Positions 1 through 13,770 of a stretch of 57,500 bases of DNA are shown here, one piece after another; position 1 is the first letter of the stretch; every line of letters starts with the position of its first letter. The notes below the pieces were generated by a model. That model worked only from the letters and a program-made list of their open reading frames with translations, had not been told where the DNA came from and ran no database searches. Source of the DNA: Solibacillus sp. FSL R7-0682 (GTDB lineage Bacteria; Bacillota; Bacilli; Bacillales_A; Planococcaceae). Location: the NCBI RefSeq assembly GCF_038005985.1, contig NZ_JBBOUI010000001.1, forward strand, positions 40,001 through 97,500, given 5' to 3'. The position numbers and the translations under genes were made by a program.

Positions 1-152
1 GTGATGGTAGTCAGCTGTCTTGTTCTTTGAAAACTGGATAAAACGACATTGAAAGCAATAAATCAAATTTCTATTTTATAGATATTGAACAAGTCAAGTA
101 ACATTGACGTGTAACTCAAATCTTAAAGCGAATGCTTTAAGTGTTAACTTTT
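1..152 (+). other. rRNA internal transcribed spacer upstream of 23S
   Basis: This is transcribed spacer between an upstream 16S rRNA gene or tRNA, outside the window, and 23S. No tRNA gene is visible in it. It carries a boxA-like antitermination motif (TGTTCTTTGAAAAC, 21-34). Bases 21-63 are largely complementary to 3081-3129 beyond the 23S 3' end, which would form the 23S processing stem. A perfect 8-bp hairpin (CTTAAAGC, loop gaat, GCTTTAAG) lies at 122-141, just before the mature 23S start. Confidence 0.85.
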
Positions 153-3080
<2,928 letters not shown>

Positions 3081-3140
3081 ATTTTATTGCATAATTCAAT
3101 GAAACGTTTATCCAGTTTTGAAAGAACAAACTTTCAATAG

Positions 3141-3256
3141 TGAAGTGATGATGGCAAAGAGGTCACACCCGTTCCCATACCGAACACGGAAGTTAAGCTC
3201 TTTAGCGCCGATGGTAGTTGGGGGCTTCCCCCTGTGAGAGTAGGACGTCGCTTCGC
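3141..3256 (+). rRNA. rrf: 5S ribosomal RNA
   Basis: The 5S core AGAGGTCACACCCGTTCC, the CCGAACACGGAAGTTAAGC segment and the GAGAGTAGGACG 3' part are all present with normal spacing. The terminal helix is formed by GAAGTGATG near the 5' end and CGTCGCTTC near the 3' end, with G-U pairs. The ends are estimated from this helix and may be off by one or two bases. It is the last gene of the rRNA operon and is followed at once by a strong terminator. Confidence 0.96.
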
Positions 3257-3261
3257 AACAC

Positions 3262-3289
3262 AAACCACTGAGGAATCAGTGGTTTTTTT
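3262..3289 (+). terminator. rRNA operon terminator
   Basis: A perfect 10-bp stem AAACCACTGA / TCAGTGGTTT with loop GGAA is followed by a run of T. It sits six bases after 5S and would end the rRNA transcript. Confidence 0.95.
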
Positions 3290-3605
3290 ATGTTTAAAAA
3301 CGCCTTTGTTGATGTACAGGGGAATAGCAATGTTAATACTATATCTAAATAGGGAGAAAATCAAAATTCACCTGGATGTTGAACAATTTTATCGAGATAA
3401 GCTTATTAGCTAATGACTAGCTATTTTCAGTAACTTAAGTTGATTATCTTTCTATTTTTATGATAGTAGTAAATATTCGCTGTAATACAACCATAATTTT
3501 CTGTTTCTCTTAATAAAGGAAGAATCTAAAGATTAATTCTTCGTAGGAGCTAGTCGTATGTAGTATACAACTTTATAATAAAGAAATAATGATAAATGAG
3601 GTGAC
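3290..3605. other. Gene-free gap between 5S rRNA and yaaO
   Basis: About 315 AT-rich bases without a credible coding frame. The only promoter-like element I see is TATAAT at 3574-3579, 30 bases before yaaO, with a poor -35 (TAGTCG at 3551-3556, 17-base spacer). No tRNA, repeat or riboswitch was recognised. Confidence 0.5.
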
Positions 3606-3608
3606 ATG

Positions 3609-5030
3609 ATGAAAAATGGAAGACCCATTGTTGAAGCATTAAAAAAATTTGTCGCTAACGAGCCGCAATCACTTCATGTGCCGGGACATAAAAATGGTTT
3701 ACTATCAAATTTACCTTCAGAAATAAAACGAGCTTTAATATATGATGTAACGGAGTTAACAGGACTAGATGATTTTCATCATCCAGAAGAAGCAATATTA
3801 CAAGCAGAGCAATTATTAGCTCAAATATACAAAGCGAACCGTAGCTTCTTTTTAGTAAATGGATCGACTGTCGGTAATTTAGCAATGATTTATGCGACGT
3901 GCCAAGTGGGGGATACAGTCCTTGTACAACGAAATGCACATAAATCAATTTTTCATGCATTACAGCTAGTAGGCGTAAATCCGGTATATGTAGGGCCACA
4001 ATGGCATGAAGAGACAAGAACGGCAGGGAGTATTCAAACGACTACGTTAGTAGAAGCGATAAAGCGTTATCCTTTTGCAAAAGCAGTCATATTGACATAT
4101 CCTACATATTACGGTGTGACGACAAAAGAGCTAGCAAAGCAAATTGAGCTTTGTCATGAAGCACATATACCTGTCCTTGTTGATGAGGCCCATGGAGCAC
4201 ATTTCATAGCTAGTGAGCAATTGCCTCTTTCTGCATTACAGCTTGGTGCGGATGTAGTTGTACAATCAGCACATAAAACGTTACCAGCAATGACAATGGC
4301 TTCATTTCTACATATTAATTCAACTATTGTAAGTGAACAGAAAATAAATCATTATTTACGTATGCTGCAATCAAGCAGTCCATCGTATTTACTTTTGGCT
4401 TCTTTAGATGATGCAAGACAATATGTAGCGAGTTATACGGAAAGTGATTTTGTATATTTAATGGATAAGCGTAAGCAATTAATCGAGTCATTAAGGACAT
4501 TGACAGAGTTGCAAGTTATTGAGGTAGATGATGCATTAAAATTAGTAGTGCGTGCACCAGGTTATACAGGTTTTGAGCTTAAAGATGCTTTAGAAAAAAT
4601 GCATGTTTATGTAGAATTGGCAGATAGTGAGCAAGTACTCCTAGTTTTACCTTTATTAAAACATGGAGATAGCTACCCATTTGCAGATTTACGAATTCGG
4701 ATGAAGGAAGCGTTAATTAACCTAAAAGAATGCCCTGAAAATACGAATACTAGTAACAGTGCTAATTATAAAATGCCGATGATTACTAAACCTGAATTAA
4801 GCTTTGCAGAAATTGAACAAGCACAAAAAGAATGGGTACCATATATGAGAGCGATAGGGCGAGTTGCCGCTTCGATGATTATTCCGTATCCACCGGGTAT
4901 TCCATTATTTGTACCAGGTGAAAAAATTACAGTAGCAAAATTGAGTCAATTAGAGGAATTGCTTGCAATAGGAGCGGCATTCCAAGGTACTCATCGCTTA
5001 CAGGAAAAATTAATATATGTCATAAAATAA
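3609..5030 (+). CDS. yaaO: Orn/Lys/Arg decarboxylase-family PLP enzyme (YaaO-like)
   Basis: This 473-residue protein belongs to the fold-type I PLP enzymes of the Orn/Lys/Arg decarboxylase major-domain family. The N-terminal LHVPGHKNG, the VDEAHGAH aspartate motif and the SAHKT motif with the PLP-binding Lys near residue 223 are all visible. The C-terminal part matches the decarboxylase C domain (IPYPPGIPLFVPGE). The substrate of YaaO is not settled, so arginine or lysine decarboxylation is only a family inference. The second of two adjacent ATGs was chosen because the GAGGTG site lies five bases before it and only two before the first. It leads into tmk, 19 bases downstream. Confidence 0.9.
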   Translation: MKNGRPIVEALKKFVANEPQSLHVPGHKNGLLSNLPSEIKRALIYDVTELTGLDDFHHPEEAILQAEQLLAQIYKANRSFFLVNGSTVGNLAMIYATCQVGDTVLVQRNAHKSIFHALQLVGVNPVYVGPQWHEETRTAGSIQTTTLVEAIKRYPFAKAVILTYPTYYGVTTKELAKQIELCHEAHIPVLVDEAHGAHFIASEQLPLSALQLGADVVVQSAHKTLPAMTMASFLHINSTIVSEQKINHYLRMLQSSSPSYLLLASLDDARQYVASYTESDFVYLMDKRKQLIESLRTLTELQVIEVDDALKLVVRAPGYTGFELKDALEKMHVYVELADSEQVLLVLPLLKHGDSYPFADLRIRMKEALINLKECPENTNTSNSANYKMPMITKPELSFAEIEQAQKEWVPYMRAIGRVAASMIIPYPPGIPLFVPGEKITVAKLSQLEELLAIGAAFQGTHRLQEKLIYVIK

Positions 5031-5049
5031 AGGCAAGGGGAATATAAAA

Positions 5050-5679
5050 ATGCAAGGGAATTTATTTATTACATTTGAAGGCGGAGAAGGTGCTGGAAAG
5101 ACATCCGTGTTAAAGGCTATTGGAGAACGAGTAGCGGAAGCAAGGATTAATGCACTGTTAACACGTGAGCCCGGAGGAATTGAAATTGCCGAAAAAATCC
5201 GTGCGATTATTTTAGATCCGGCACATATAGAAATGCATGAACGTACGGAAGCCTTACTCTATGCAGCAGCACGAGCACAGCATTTTTATGAAAAAATAAT
5301 TCCTGCATTAGAGGAAGGGAAACATGTATTGTGCGATCGCTTCATTGATTCATCACTTGCATATCAAGGGTATGCACGTGAAATTGGTGTTGATGATGTT
5401 TTAGCAATTAATCAATTTGCAATTGGGAAGAGACTACCAGATATAACGTTTTACTTTGAACTTTCGCCTGAAAAGGGTTTAGCGCGAATTCAAGCAACGC
5501 GAGCAGATGAGATTAACCGTTTAGATGCGGAAGGTCTGGCATTTCATCAAAAGGTTTATGAAGGGTATCAAGAAGCGATGAAGAGATACCCAGAACGATT
5601 TAAAATTATTAATGCAGATCAACCATTGGAAAATGTTATTGAGGATGTATGGAGGATTTTAAATCCAATATTAGGGTAA
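5050..5679 (+). CDS. tmk: Thymidylate kinase
   Basis: Converts dTMP to dTDP with ATP, an essential step in dTTP synthesis. The 209-residue protein has the P-loop GGEGAGKT at residues 11-18, the DRFIDSSLAYQG substrate motif and a lid region near residue 150, all normal for bacterial TMPK. It starts at ATG with AAGGGGAA ten bases upstream and follows yaaO closely, so the two are probably cotranscribed. Its place before darA-yaaR-holB is the conserved Bacillales order. Confidence 0.97.
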   Translation: MQGNLFITFEGGEGAGKTSVLKAIGERVAEARINALLTREPGGIEIAEKIRAIILDPAHIEMHERTEALLYAAARAQHFYEKIIPALEEGKHVLCDRFIDSSLAYQGYAREIGVDDVLAINQFAIGKRLPDITFYFELSPEKGLARIQATRADEINRLDAEGLAFHQKVYEGYQEAMKRYPERFKIINADQPLENVIEDVWRILNPILG

Positions 5680-5706
5680 AAGTAAATGAAGTGTACCTTC
5701 TATCTA

Positions 5707-5715
5707 TGATATAAT
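5707..5715 (+). promoter_or_regulatory. Extended -10 sigma-A promoter candidate for darA
   Basis: A TGA triplet directly followed by TATAAT fits an extended -10 element. The -35 region is weak. The element lies 34 bases before the darA start. Confidence 0.55.
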
Positions 5716-5742
5716 AGAGGCACCAATTCAATGAAGGGGTGA

Positions 5743-6078
<336 letters not shown>

Positions 6079-6099
6079 TTAAGTGGAGGCGAGAGGTAA

Positions 6100-6540
6100 A
6101 TGAAAATTAATCAAGAACTTCGTATGAATGTAAATACGAATCGTAATGATTTACGTCCAGCAAACCAGGCGGGCAATCGTTTTGGGGATATGGTCGTCAA
6201 GCAAGGTTCCAAATTGCAAACGGAACAGTTAACAAGATTAATGGGCGATATTTCTGCTGCCGGAGATCGTGTTGCACGTTCACGGAATTTACGTGAATTA
6301 GCAAGATTTAAAATGCTTGTGAAACGTTTTTTGCAAGAAACAGTAGATCATGGTTTAGAAATGAAACAGTCGCATACATGGAATCGTTTCGGTGAAGGAA
6401 GACGTTTAAAAATTGTCGAAACGATTGATGAACGTCTTGTTGAATTAGCCGAAGATATTTTAAGTGAAGAAAAAGAGTCGATTGAGCTATTAGCGAAAAT
6501 TGGTGAGATTAAAGGACTTTTAATAAACCTTTATATGTAA
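6100..6540 (+). CDS. yaaR: YaaR family protein (DUF327)
   Basis: A 146-residue soluble protein of the DUF327/YaaR family, found next to darA in Bacillales. The middle and C-terminal parts are predicted mostly helical and charged (the FKMLVKRFLQETVDHGLEMK region and the ERLVELAEDILSEE region). No catalytic motif, membrane segment or signal peptide is seen, and the function is unknown. It lies 21 bases after darA with GTGGAGGCGAGAGG as ribosome site and is followed by a strong terminator. Confidence 0.9.
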   Translation: MKINQELRMNVNTNRNDLRPANQAGNRFGDMVVKQGSKLQTEQLTRLMGDISAAGDRVARSRNLRELARFKMLVKRFLQETVDHGLEMKQSHTWNRFGEGRRLKIVETIDERLVELAEDILSEEKESIELLAKIGEIKGLLINLYM

Positions 6541-6546
6541 AGCATC

Positions 6547-6582
6547 CCCGTGTCTTTGTCGTGCACTAGACACGGGTTTTTT
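6547..6582 (+). terminator. Terminator after yaaR
   Basis: Perfect 9-bp GC-rich stem CCCGTGTCT / AGACACGGG with a 12-base loop, followed by six T. It separates tmk-darA-yaaR from holB. Confidence 0.95.
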
Positions 6583-6657
6583 CTAGCAGAGCATGTTACA
6601 CCTTTTTGATGAATAGTACATAGACGATTTTAATAGAGCAATGAAAAGGTGAAGAAA

Positions 6658-7662
6658 ATGGGACGAACAATAGAGGAGCTAATAAAACTACAGCCTGTAG
6701 TAATAAAGCAACTACAAACGATTGTCGAGAAAGACCGTTTGGCACACGCCTATATTTTTGAAGGTGAAAAAGGGACAGGTAAACGTGATGTCGTGTCTTT
6801 TTTTATAAAACTTCTCCTTTGTAGTAATTTGTCAGAAAATGTTCCATGTGAAACATGTCGAAATTGCAGACGCGTCGATTCGGGAAATCACCCGAATATT
6901 CAACAAGTTCAGCCAGATGGACAATTTATCAAGATTGACCAAGTGCGGGATTTAATTGCTGAAATGAAAATGACGGGTGTTGAGGAAGGCAAGAAAATTT
7001 ATGTGCTTCATCATGCCGATAAGTTAAATGTAGCTTCGGCAAACATGCTGTTGAAATTTTTAGAAGAACCGGATGGACAAGTTGTCGCCATTCTTTTAAC
7101 AGAGCACCTACAATCAATACTTCCTACAATTCGATCAAGATGTCAGCATATTAAATTTGCGAAAGCACCTCGTCAATCTCTTGTACAATCATTAGTTGAG
7201 CAGGGCGTAACCAATTCAATGGCAGCGACAGCTAGCATGGTAACAAATGATGTTGATACTGCGTTAGAACTTGTAAAGAATGAGCAGTTTGTACTTGCAC
7301 GAAAAACAGTGTTAAAATTAGTAGAGACCGTTCATCAAAATGTTCATGAAGCATTATTACTAGTTCATGACGAGTGGCTTCCGTTATTTAAAGAAAAGGA
7401 AGAAATGGAGCAAGCACTTGATTTGTTATTATTTGCTTACCGTGATATCGTTGCGATTAAAGCAAATCAACAAGCGACTTGCACATATCCCGATATGTAT
7501 CAACGTTTTAATGAAATCGCCTTGCACCAGACGTATGAAAAGCTGTCACGTCAAATGCAGTCGGTGTTACATGCACGTGCGAACTTAAATCGTAATATGA
7601 ATCGTGCGTTATTGATGGAACAGCTAATGCTGAATCTTCAGGAGGGGTATACGTTTGTATAA
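6658..7662 (+). CDS. holB: DNA polymerase III delta' subunit
   Basis: Clamp-loader subunit of the replicative polymerase. The 334-residue protein has the AAA+ fold with P-loop GEKGTGKR near residue 37, a four-cysteine zinc module (CETCRNCRR) and the sensor-1 region around SANMLLKFLEEP. The ATG used here sits six bases after AAAAGGTG; a GTG three codons earlier is possible but overlaps that site. The 3' end overlaps ricT by eight bases, which implies translational coupling. Confidence 0.95.
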   Translation: MGRTIEELIKLQPVVIKQLQTIVEKDRLAHAYIFEGEKGTGKRDVVSFFIKLLLCSNLSENVPCETCRNCRRVDSGNHPNIQQVQPDGQFIKIDQVRDLIAEMKMTGVEEGKKIYVLHHADKLNVASANMLLKFLEEPDGQVVAILLTEHLQSILPTIRSRCQHIKFAKAPRQSLVQSLVEQGVTNSMAATASMVTNDVDTALELVKNEQFVLARKTVLKLVETVHQNVHEALLLVHDEWLPLFKEKEEMEQALDLLLFAYRDIVAIKANQQATCTYPDMYQRFNEIALHQTYEKLSRQMQSVLHARANLNRNMNRALLMEQLMLNLQEGYTFV

Positions 7663-8470
7663 TGTAGTCGGAGTTCGCTTTAAAAAAGCGGGTAAAATAT
7701 ATTATTTTGATCCAGCAGCATATATTTTAGATGTTGGAGAATATGTCATCGTAGAAACTGCTCGCGGAATTGAATATGGGAAAGTTGTTGTCCCAATGCG
7801 TGAAGTTGGCGAGAATGATGTCGTTCTACCACTAAAGCAAGTTGTACGCCCTGCGGATGAGCGCGATCGCATTCAAGTAGAGGAAAATACAGTGGAGTCA
7901 AAGCGAGCATTTGAATTAGCGAATACTAAAATACTAGAGCATTCGCTTGAAATGAAGCTTGTTGACGTAGAATATACATTTGATCGCAATAAAATTATTT
8001 TCTATTTTACAGCTGAGGGACGCGTAGACTTCCGAGAGCTAGTAAAGGATTTAGCGAGTGTTTTCCGTACACGTATTGAACTTCGCCAAATTGGTGTACG
8101 TGATGAAGCAAAATTACTTGGTGGTATTGGCCCATGTGGAAGAATGCTATGTTGTTCGACGTTTTTAGGTGATTTTGATCCAGTATCGATTAAGATGGCG
8201 AAGGATCAAAATTTATCATTAAATCCAACGAAAATTTCAGGCTTATGTGGCCGTTTAATGTGTTGTTTAAAGTATGAAAATGACGATTATGAACTTGCAA
8301 AAGAAGGCATGCCAGATATCGGAGACGCAGCAATGACCCCAGATGGAGAAGGTAAAGTAATTGGATTAAATGTATTAGAACGATTAATACAAGTATATTT
8401 AACAAAGCAAGAGCGTATGGTTGAGTATACATTGGATGAGTTGTTACAATGTGAGAAAAATCTTATATAG
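7655..8470 (+). CDS. ricT: PSP1-domain protein RicT (YaaT)
   Basis: RicT works with RicA and RicF in the Y-complex that steers RNase Y and affects competence, biofilm formation and sporulation phosphorelay in B. subtilis. This 271-residue protein has the PSP1 domain and two cysteine clusters, CGRMLCC and CGRLMCC, which in the family hold iron-sulfur clusters. Translation starts at TTG, eight bases after a strong AGGAGGGG and inside the end of holB. yabA follows, as in relatives. Confidence 0.95.
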   Translation: MYNVVGVRFKKAGKIYYFDPAAYILDVGEYVIVETARGIEYGKVVVPMREVGENDVVLPLKQVVRPADERDRIQVEENTVESKRAFELANTKILEHSLEMKLVDVEYTFDRNKIIFYFTAEGRVDFRELVKDLASVFRTRIELRQIGVRDEAKLLGGIGPCGRMLCCSTFLGDFDPVSIKMAKDQNLSLNPTKISGLCGRLMCCLKYENDDYELAKEGMPDIGDAAMTPDGEGKVIGLNVLERLIQVYLTKQERMVEYTLDELLQCEKNLI

Positions 8471-8494
8471 ATAGAAATTAATGGGGTGGCTTGA

Positions 8495-8854
8495 GTGAAG
8501 GACCGTAATTTTTTAGATACTGTTATGGAGTTCGAACAACAGCTTGAATCAATGCAGCAGCAATTTGGAGCCTTAAAGCAATTTGTTGCGCATATGATGG
8601 AGGAGCATCAGACGCTTCAAACAGAAAACCTTCACCTCCGAAGTCGTTTAGAAGAACTATTAGCAAATGAGGCTGATAAGAATCTACAAACGGAAGAGCT
8701 TAAAAAAGAGGCAATTGATATTGGAGAAGGCTATGATAATTTAGCACGTCTCTACAATGAAGGTTTCCACGTATGTCATGTACATTTTGGTAGCTCGCGT
8801 AAAGGTGAAGATTGTTTGTTCTGTCTATCGTTTTTAAATAAACAAAATGGTTAA
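8495..8854 (+). CDS. yabA: Replication initiation control protein YabA
   Basis: YabA binds DnaA and DnaN and holds back chromosome re-initiation. The 119-residue protein has an N-terminal coiled coil (roughly residues 5-65, rich in Glu, Gln and Leu, for tetramerisation) and a C-terminal zinc module with His and Cys in [19 protein letters not shown] (near residues 92-110). It starts at GTG with TGGGGTGG upstream. It lies 24 bases after ricT in the same unit and is followed by a weak terminator. Confidence 0.95.
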   Translation: MKDRNFLDTVMEFEQQLESMQQQFGALKQFVAHMMEEHQTLQTENLHLRSRLEELLANEADKNLQTEELKKEAIDIGEGYDNLARLYNEGFHVCHVHFGSSRKGEDCLFCLSFLNKQNG

Positions 8855-8857
8855 AAT

Positions 8858-8899
8858 AAAAGGCTGAATCTGCAAACAGTAGATATCAGTCTTTTGTTT
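8858..8899 (+). terminator. Probable weak terminator after yabA
   Basis: Stem AAAAGGCTGA / TCAGTCTTTT (one G-U pair) with an 18-base loop, then GTTTG. The T-tract is short, so some readthrough into trmN6 is likely. Confidence 0.6.
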
Positions 8900-9006
8900 G
8901 GTCTATAGGAAATCCTATCGTAAGGAAGAACATTATACATGCAAATAGACGTATGAGGTGTCTTTCTCATTACACAAAATTAGTACGAATAAGTGGAGGA
9001 TCTACA

Positions 9007-9756
9007 GTGGAAGAGTGGTTAAAGGAAGACGAACGATTAGACTATTTATTAGCTGAGGACTTACGTATTATCCAAAGCCCATCTGTCTTTTCGTTTTCAT
9101 TAGATGCAGTATTGTTGGCACGCTTTGTACAAATTCCTAAAAATAAGGGGCATATAATAGATCTTTGTTCAGGCAATGGGGTCATTCCATTATTTTTAAG
9201 CGCAAGAACAAAGGCAAAAATTACAGGTGTAGAGTTACAGCCAAGACTTTATGATATGGCGAAACGTAGTATTGAATACAATAAACTACAACACCAAATC
9301 AACATGCAACTAGGTGATGTAAAAGAAGCACCAAAAACATTAGGCATTGAAAAATATGATGCGATCACATGTAACCCACCATATTTTTTAGCCCACGAAT
9401 TAAGTGAGAAAAATGTAAGTGAACATTATGCAATTGCACGACATGAGCTATACTTAACATTAGAACAAGCAGTTGAATCTGCGAGTCGTTTATTAAAGCA
9501 AGGTGGAAAAGCGGCTTTTGTACACCGCCCAGGTCGCTTACTAGATATTGTGATGGCCATGCGCGCGAACCGATTAGAGCCTAAACGGATTCAATTTGTT
9601 TATCCTAAGAAGGGTAAGGAAGCGAATACATTATTAATCGAGGCAATTAAAGATGGAAAACCGGATTTAAAAATATTACCGCCATTATATGTGTATGAAG
9701 ATAATAATGAATACACAGAAGAAGTGAGGGCGATTTTATATGGAGAAGCAAAATAG
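9007..9756 (+). CDS. trmN6: tRNA1(Val) (adenine-37-N6)-methyltransferase (YabB/TrmN6)
   Basis: SAM-dependent methyltransferase of 249 residues that by family modifies A37 of tRNA-Val. It has the SAM-binding stretch [13 protein letters not shown] near residue 51 and the N6-adenine signature NPPY near residue 126. The GTG start is set by GGAGG seven bases upstream; an upstream ATG would add 18 residues without a family match. The last 17 bases overlap yazA, so trmN6-yazA-rsmI form a tightly packed RNA-modification group. Confidence 0.93.
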   Translation: MEEWLKEDERLDYLLAEDLRIIQSPSVFSFSLDAVLLARFVQIPKNKGHIIDLCSGNGVIPLFLSARTKAKITGVELQPRLYDMAKRSIEYNKLQHQINMQLGDVKEAPKTLGIEKYDAITCNPPYFLAHELSEKNVSEHYAIARHELYLTLEQAVESASRLLKQGGKAAFVHRPGRLLDIVMAMRANRLEPKRIQFVYPKKGKEANTLLIEAIKDGKPDLKILPPLYVYEDNNEYTEEVRAILYGEAK

Positions 9757-10018
9757 TCATTACTTCTATGTATTAGAATGTCGCGATGAAAGTTTCTATG
9801 CCGGCTATACGAATAATCTAGAAAAACGAATACGAACACATAACGCAGGGAAAGGCGCTAAATATACAAAAGCGAGAGGACCTGTAAAATGCATTTACTT
9901 TGAAACATTTGAAACAAAGCAGCAGGCAATGTCAGCAGAATATGCGTTTAAACAATTACCTAGAATAAAAAAAATTGAGTATATGAGGAGGGCTACCGAT
10001 GAAATCACAGAAAAGTAG
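9740..10018 (+). CDS. yazA: GIY-YIG nuclease-superfamily protein YazA
   Basis: A 92-residue single-domain GIY-YIG protein of the UPF0213 family. The signature appears as YYVLECRD-type start ([18 protein letters not shown]), with the Tyr-Ala-Gly-Tyr motif, a catalytic-type Arg in LEKRIRTHN and a Glu in the C-terminal part. Cellular substrate is not known. The start lies inside trmN6 and the end overlaps rsmI by 20 bases, so expression is probably coupled to both. Confidence 0.92.
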   Translation: MEKQNSHYFYVLECRDESFYAGYTNNLEKRIRTHNAGKGAKYTKARGPVKCIYFETFETKQQAMSAEYAFKQLPRIKKIEYMRRATDEITEK

Positions 10019-10871
10019 CCAGCATGAACAAGGGAGCTGCTTATATTTAGTGGCAACCCCAATTGGCAATTTAGAAGATATGACGATGCGCGCATTGCGT
10101 ACTTTAAAAGAAGTGGACGTTATTGCAGCAGAGGATACACGCAATACGAGAAAGCTATGTAATTACTTTGATATTCAAACACCCCTCATTAGCTATCATG
10201 AGCACAATATTGAAGTAGGGGGAGAAAAGTTACTAGCTTATTTACGTGAAGGAAAGTCAGTTGCCCTTGTGAGTGATGCTGGTCTACCATGTATTTCTGA
10301 TCCAGGTGCGGATATTGTAATGAAAGCAATTGAAGAAGATTTTGCTGTAGTACCAATTCCCGGAGCGAACGCAGCTTTAACAGCACTTATTGCATCAGGA
10401 TTAACCCCACAGCCATTTTATTTCTTTGGTTTTTTAAATCGAAATAAAAAGGAACGTCGTGAGCAACTTGAAAAATTAGCAAAGCGAGGGGAAACGTTAG
10501 TATTTTATGAAGCGCCACATCGTTTGAAGGATACGTTAAAGGATTTAGAGTTAGTACTTGGGAATCGTAAAATTACATTAGCACGTGAGCTGACGAAAAA
10601 ATTTGAAGAGTTTTTACGTGGTACGATTGAAGAAGCAATTACGTGGACGCAAGAAAACGAAATTCGAGGTGAATTTTGTATCGTAATAGAAGGGAATCTT
10701 TCAGGCGAGCCAGAAGAGGAAGATGAAATCTATTGGACAAACCTATCATTAGAAGAACATGTAAACTATATAATAGAAGAAAGCCAAATTTCTTCGAAGG
10801 ATGCGATTAAAGAAGTCGCAAAATTAAGAGGTTTACCAAAGAGAGATGTATATCAAGCGTATCATCAATAA
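9999..10871 (+). CDS. rsmI: 16S rRNA 2'-O-ribose C1402 methyltransferase RsmI
   Basis: Methylates the ribose of C1402 in the decoding centre of 16S rRNA, using SAM. The 290-residue protein belongs to the tetrapyrrole-methylase fold: [13 protein letters not shown] near the N terminus, [22 protein letters not shown] and the [12 protein letters not shown] stretch. A strong GGAGGG site lies six bases before the ATG, inside yazA. A clear terminator shared with the convergent abrB gene follows. Confidence 0.96.
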   Translation: MKSQKSSQHEQGSCLYLVATPIGNLEDMTMRALRTLKEVDVIAAEDTRNTRKLCNYFDIQTPLISYHEHNIEVGGEKLLAYLREGKSVALVSDAGLPCISDPGADIVMKAIEEDFAVVPIPGANAALTALIASGLTPQPFYFFGFLNRNKKERREQLEKLAKRGETLVFYEAPHRLKDTLKDLELVLGNRKITLARELTKKFEEFLRGTIEEAITWTQENEIRGEFCIVIEGNLSGEPEEEDEIYWTNLSLEEHVNYIIEESQISSKDAIKEVAKLRGLPKRDVYQAYHQ

Positions 10872-10885
10872 ATAATATAAATAAC

Positions 10886-10919
10886 AAAAGGAATATCTCT
10901 CCATGGATATTCCTTTTTT
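10886..10919. terminator. Bidirectional terminator between rsmI and abrB
   Basis: Stem AAAAGGAATATC / GATATTCCTTTT with an 8-base loop and T-runs on both sides once read on either strand. It would stop rsmI transcription on the + strand and abrB transcription on the - strand. Confidence 0.9.
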
Positions 10920-10938
10920 ATAAAGCCAAAATCATGAC

Positions 10939-11217
10939 TTATTTTTTTAAGTTGTTTTGGATTTCTTTCATTAAAGTTTCTGCGCCCTCTGAGCTTAAAA
11001 TTAACTTACCGCCAACTAAACGCATATTGTCATCAGAAACTTCGCCAGTTACTGCACATGTCATGTTAGGCATGTATTTTTTTAAGATGATTTTGTCGTC
11101 ATCCACATAAATTTCTAAAGCGTCTTTTTCTGCAATACCTAATGTACGGCGTAATTCGATTGGAATTACTACACGTCCTAATTCATCTACTTTACGAACG
11201 ATACCTGTTGATTTCAT
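10939..11217 (-). CDS. abrB: Transition-state regulator AbrB
   Basis: AbrB is a tetrameric DNA-binding repressor of post-exponential genes. The 92-residue protein has the N-terminal swapped-hairpin domain (MKSTGIVRKVDELGRVVIP, then ELRRTLGI) and the C-terminal multimerisation region. It is the only - strand gene in the first 30 kb. On its own strand AGGAGGAATT lies before the ATG. Upstream there is a good sigma-A promoter with two Spo0A boxes just downstream of the start point, the arrangement by which Spo0A-P shuts off abrB in B. subtilis. Confidence 0.97.
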   Translation of the reverse strand: MKSTGIVRKVDELGRVVIPIELRRTLGIAEKDALEIYVDDDKIILKKYMPNMTCAVTGEVSDDNMRLVGGKLILSSEGAETLMKEIQNNLKK

Positions 11218-11255
11218 AATGATAATTCCTCCTATATTTTAAAAGTTATTTTAAA

Positions 11256-11272
11256 TTCGTCAAAATTCGACA
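11256..11272 (-). promoter_or_regulatory. Tandem Spo0A boxes in the abrB leader
   Basis: TTCGTCA (11256-11262) and TTCGACA (11266-11272) match the 0A box TTCGACA (6/7 and 7/7). They start 10 bp apart, one helical turn, and lie roughly +15 to +31 of the predicted abrB transcript. Confidence 0.8.
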
Positions 11273-11293
11273 TTCATTACTTGTCTAATATGA

Positions 11294-11322
11294 ATCATAC
11301 CAACTAATGCCATAAACGTCAA
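11294..11322 (-). promoter_or_regulatory. Sigma-A promoter of abrB
   Basis: On the - strand: -35 TTGACG (11322-11317), 17-base spacer, -10 TATGAT (11299-11294). The 5' untranslated region would be about 70 bases. Confidence 0.8.
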
Positions 11323-11464
11323 TAAATTAGCATTCATATTTCCTAAGTTTTAGAAAGATTTTTGTTATTTCTGTACTTTATCCCGGATAATTTAAAGATT
11401 TTTACTACAAAATTTTCTCAATAGTCTAAAAGCTCCAACAAACTACCAACATTTGTTTCGATTT

Positions 11465-11471
11465 TTCGACA
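11465..11471 (+). promoter_or_regulatory. Spo0A box upstream of metG
   Basis: Exact TTCGACA, preceded by a half-match TTCGATT at 11457-11463. It lies about 25 bases before the predicted metG -35 and about 140 bases upstream of the abrB -35. Function not proved. Confidence 0.45.
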
Positions 11472-11496
11472 TATGAATTTTAAAAATAAACTTTGA

Positions 11497-13521
<2,025 letters not shown>

Positions 13522-13527
13522 TTGTAG

Positions 13528-13564
13528 AAAGTCTGTTGAGCGAATGAAGTTCAACAGACTTTTC
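13528..13564 (+). terminator. Terminator after metG
   Basis: 11-bp stem AAGTCTGTTGA / TCAACAGACTT with an 11-base loop and a short T-tract. Confidence 0.9.
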
Positions 13565-13770
13565 CATTATTTTAGTAAAAGGAAATAAATTAAAAGTATA
13601 TCGATATAATATTATTTAGTAATAAAAGGGAATTAATTAGGTTGTTTGACACTATTTTTTAAAAGTGAACTAGATAAAATGACATTAAACTTAATATATG
13701 TAATATATCTGAAATAAATCTAAAAACTAGAGATATTCAATTCATATAACTAACGACAGGAGAAATGAAA

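Noticed and set aside
7367-7588. 73-codon frame inside holB
   Set aside because: Lies in another frame of a well-conserved gene and has no ribosome site.
13641-13680. TTGACA followed by TAGATA before tatD as a promoter
   Set aside because: The spacer is 19 bases and the -10 is poor; too weak to list as a feature.
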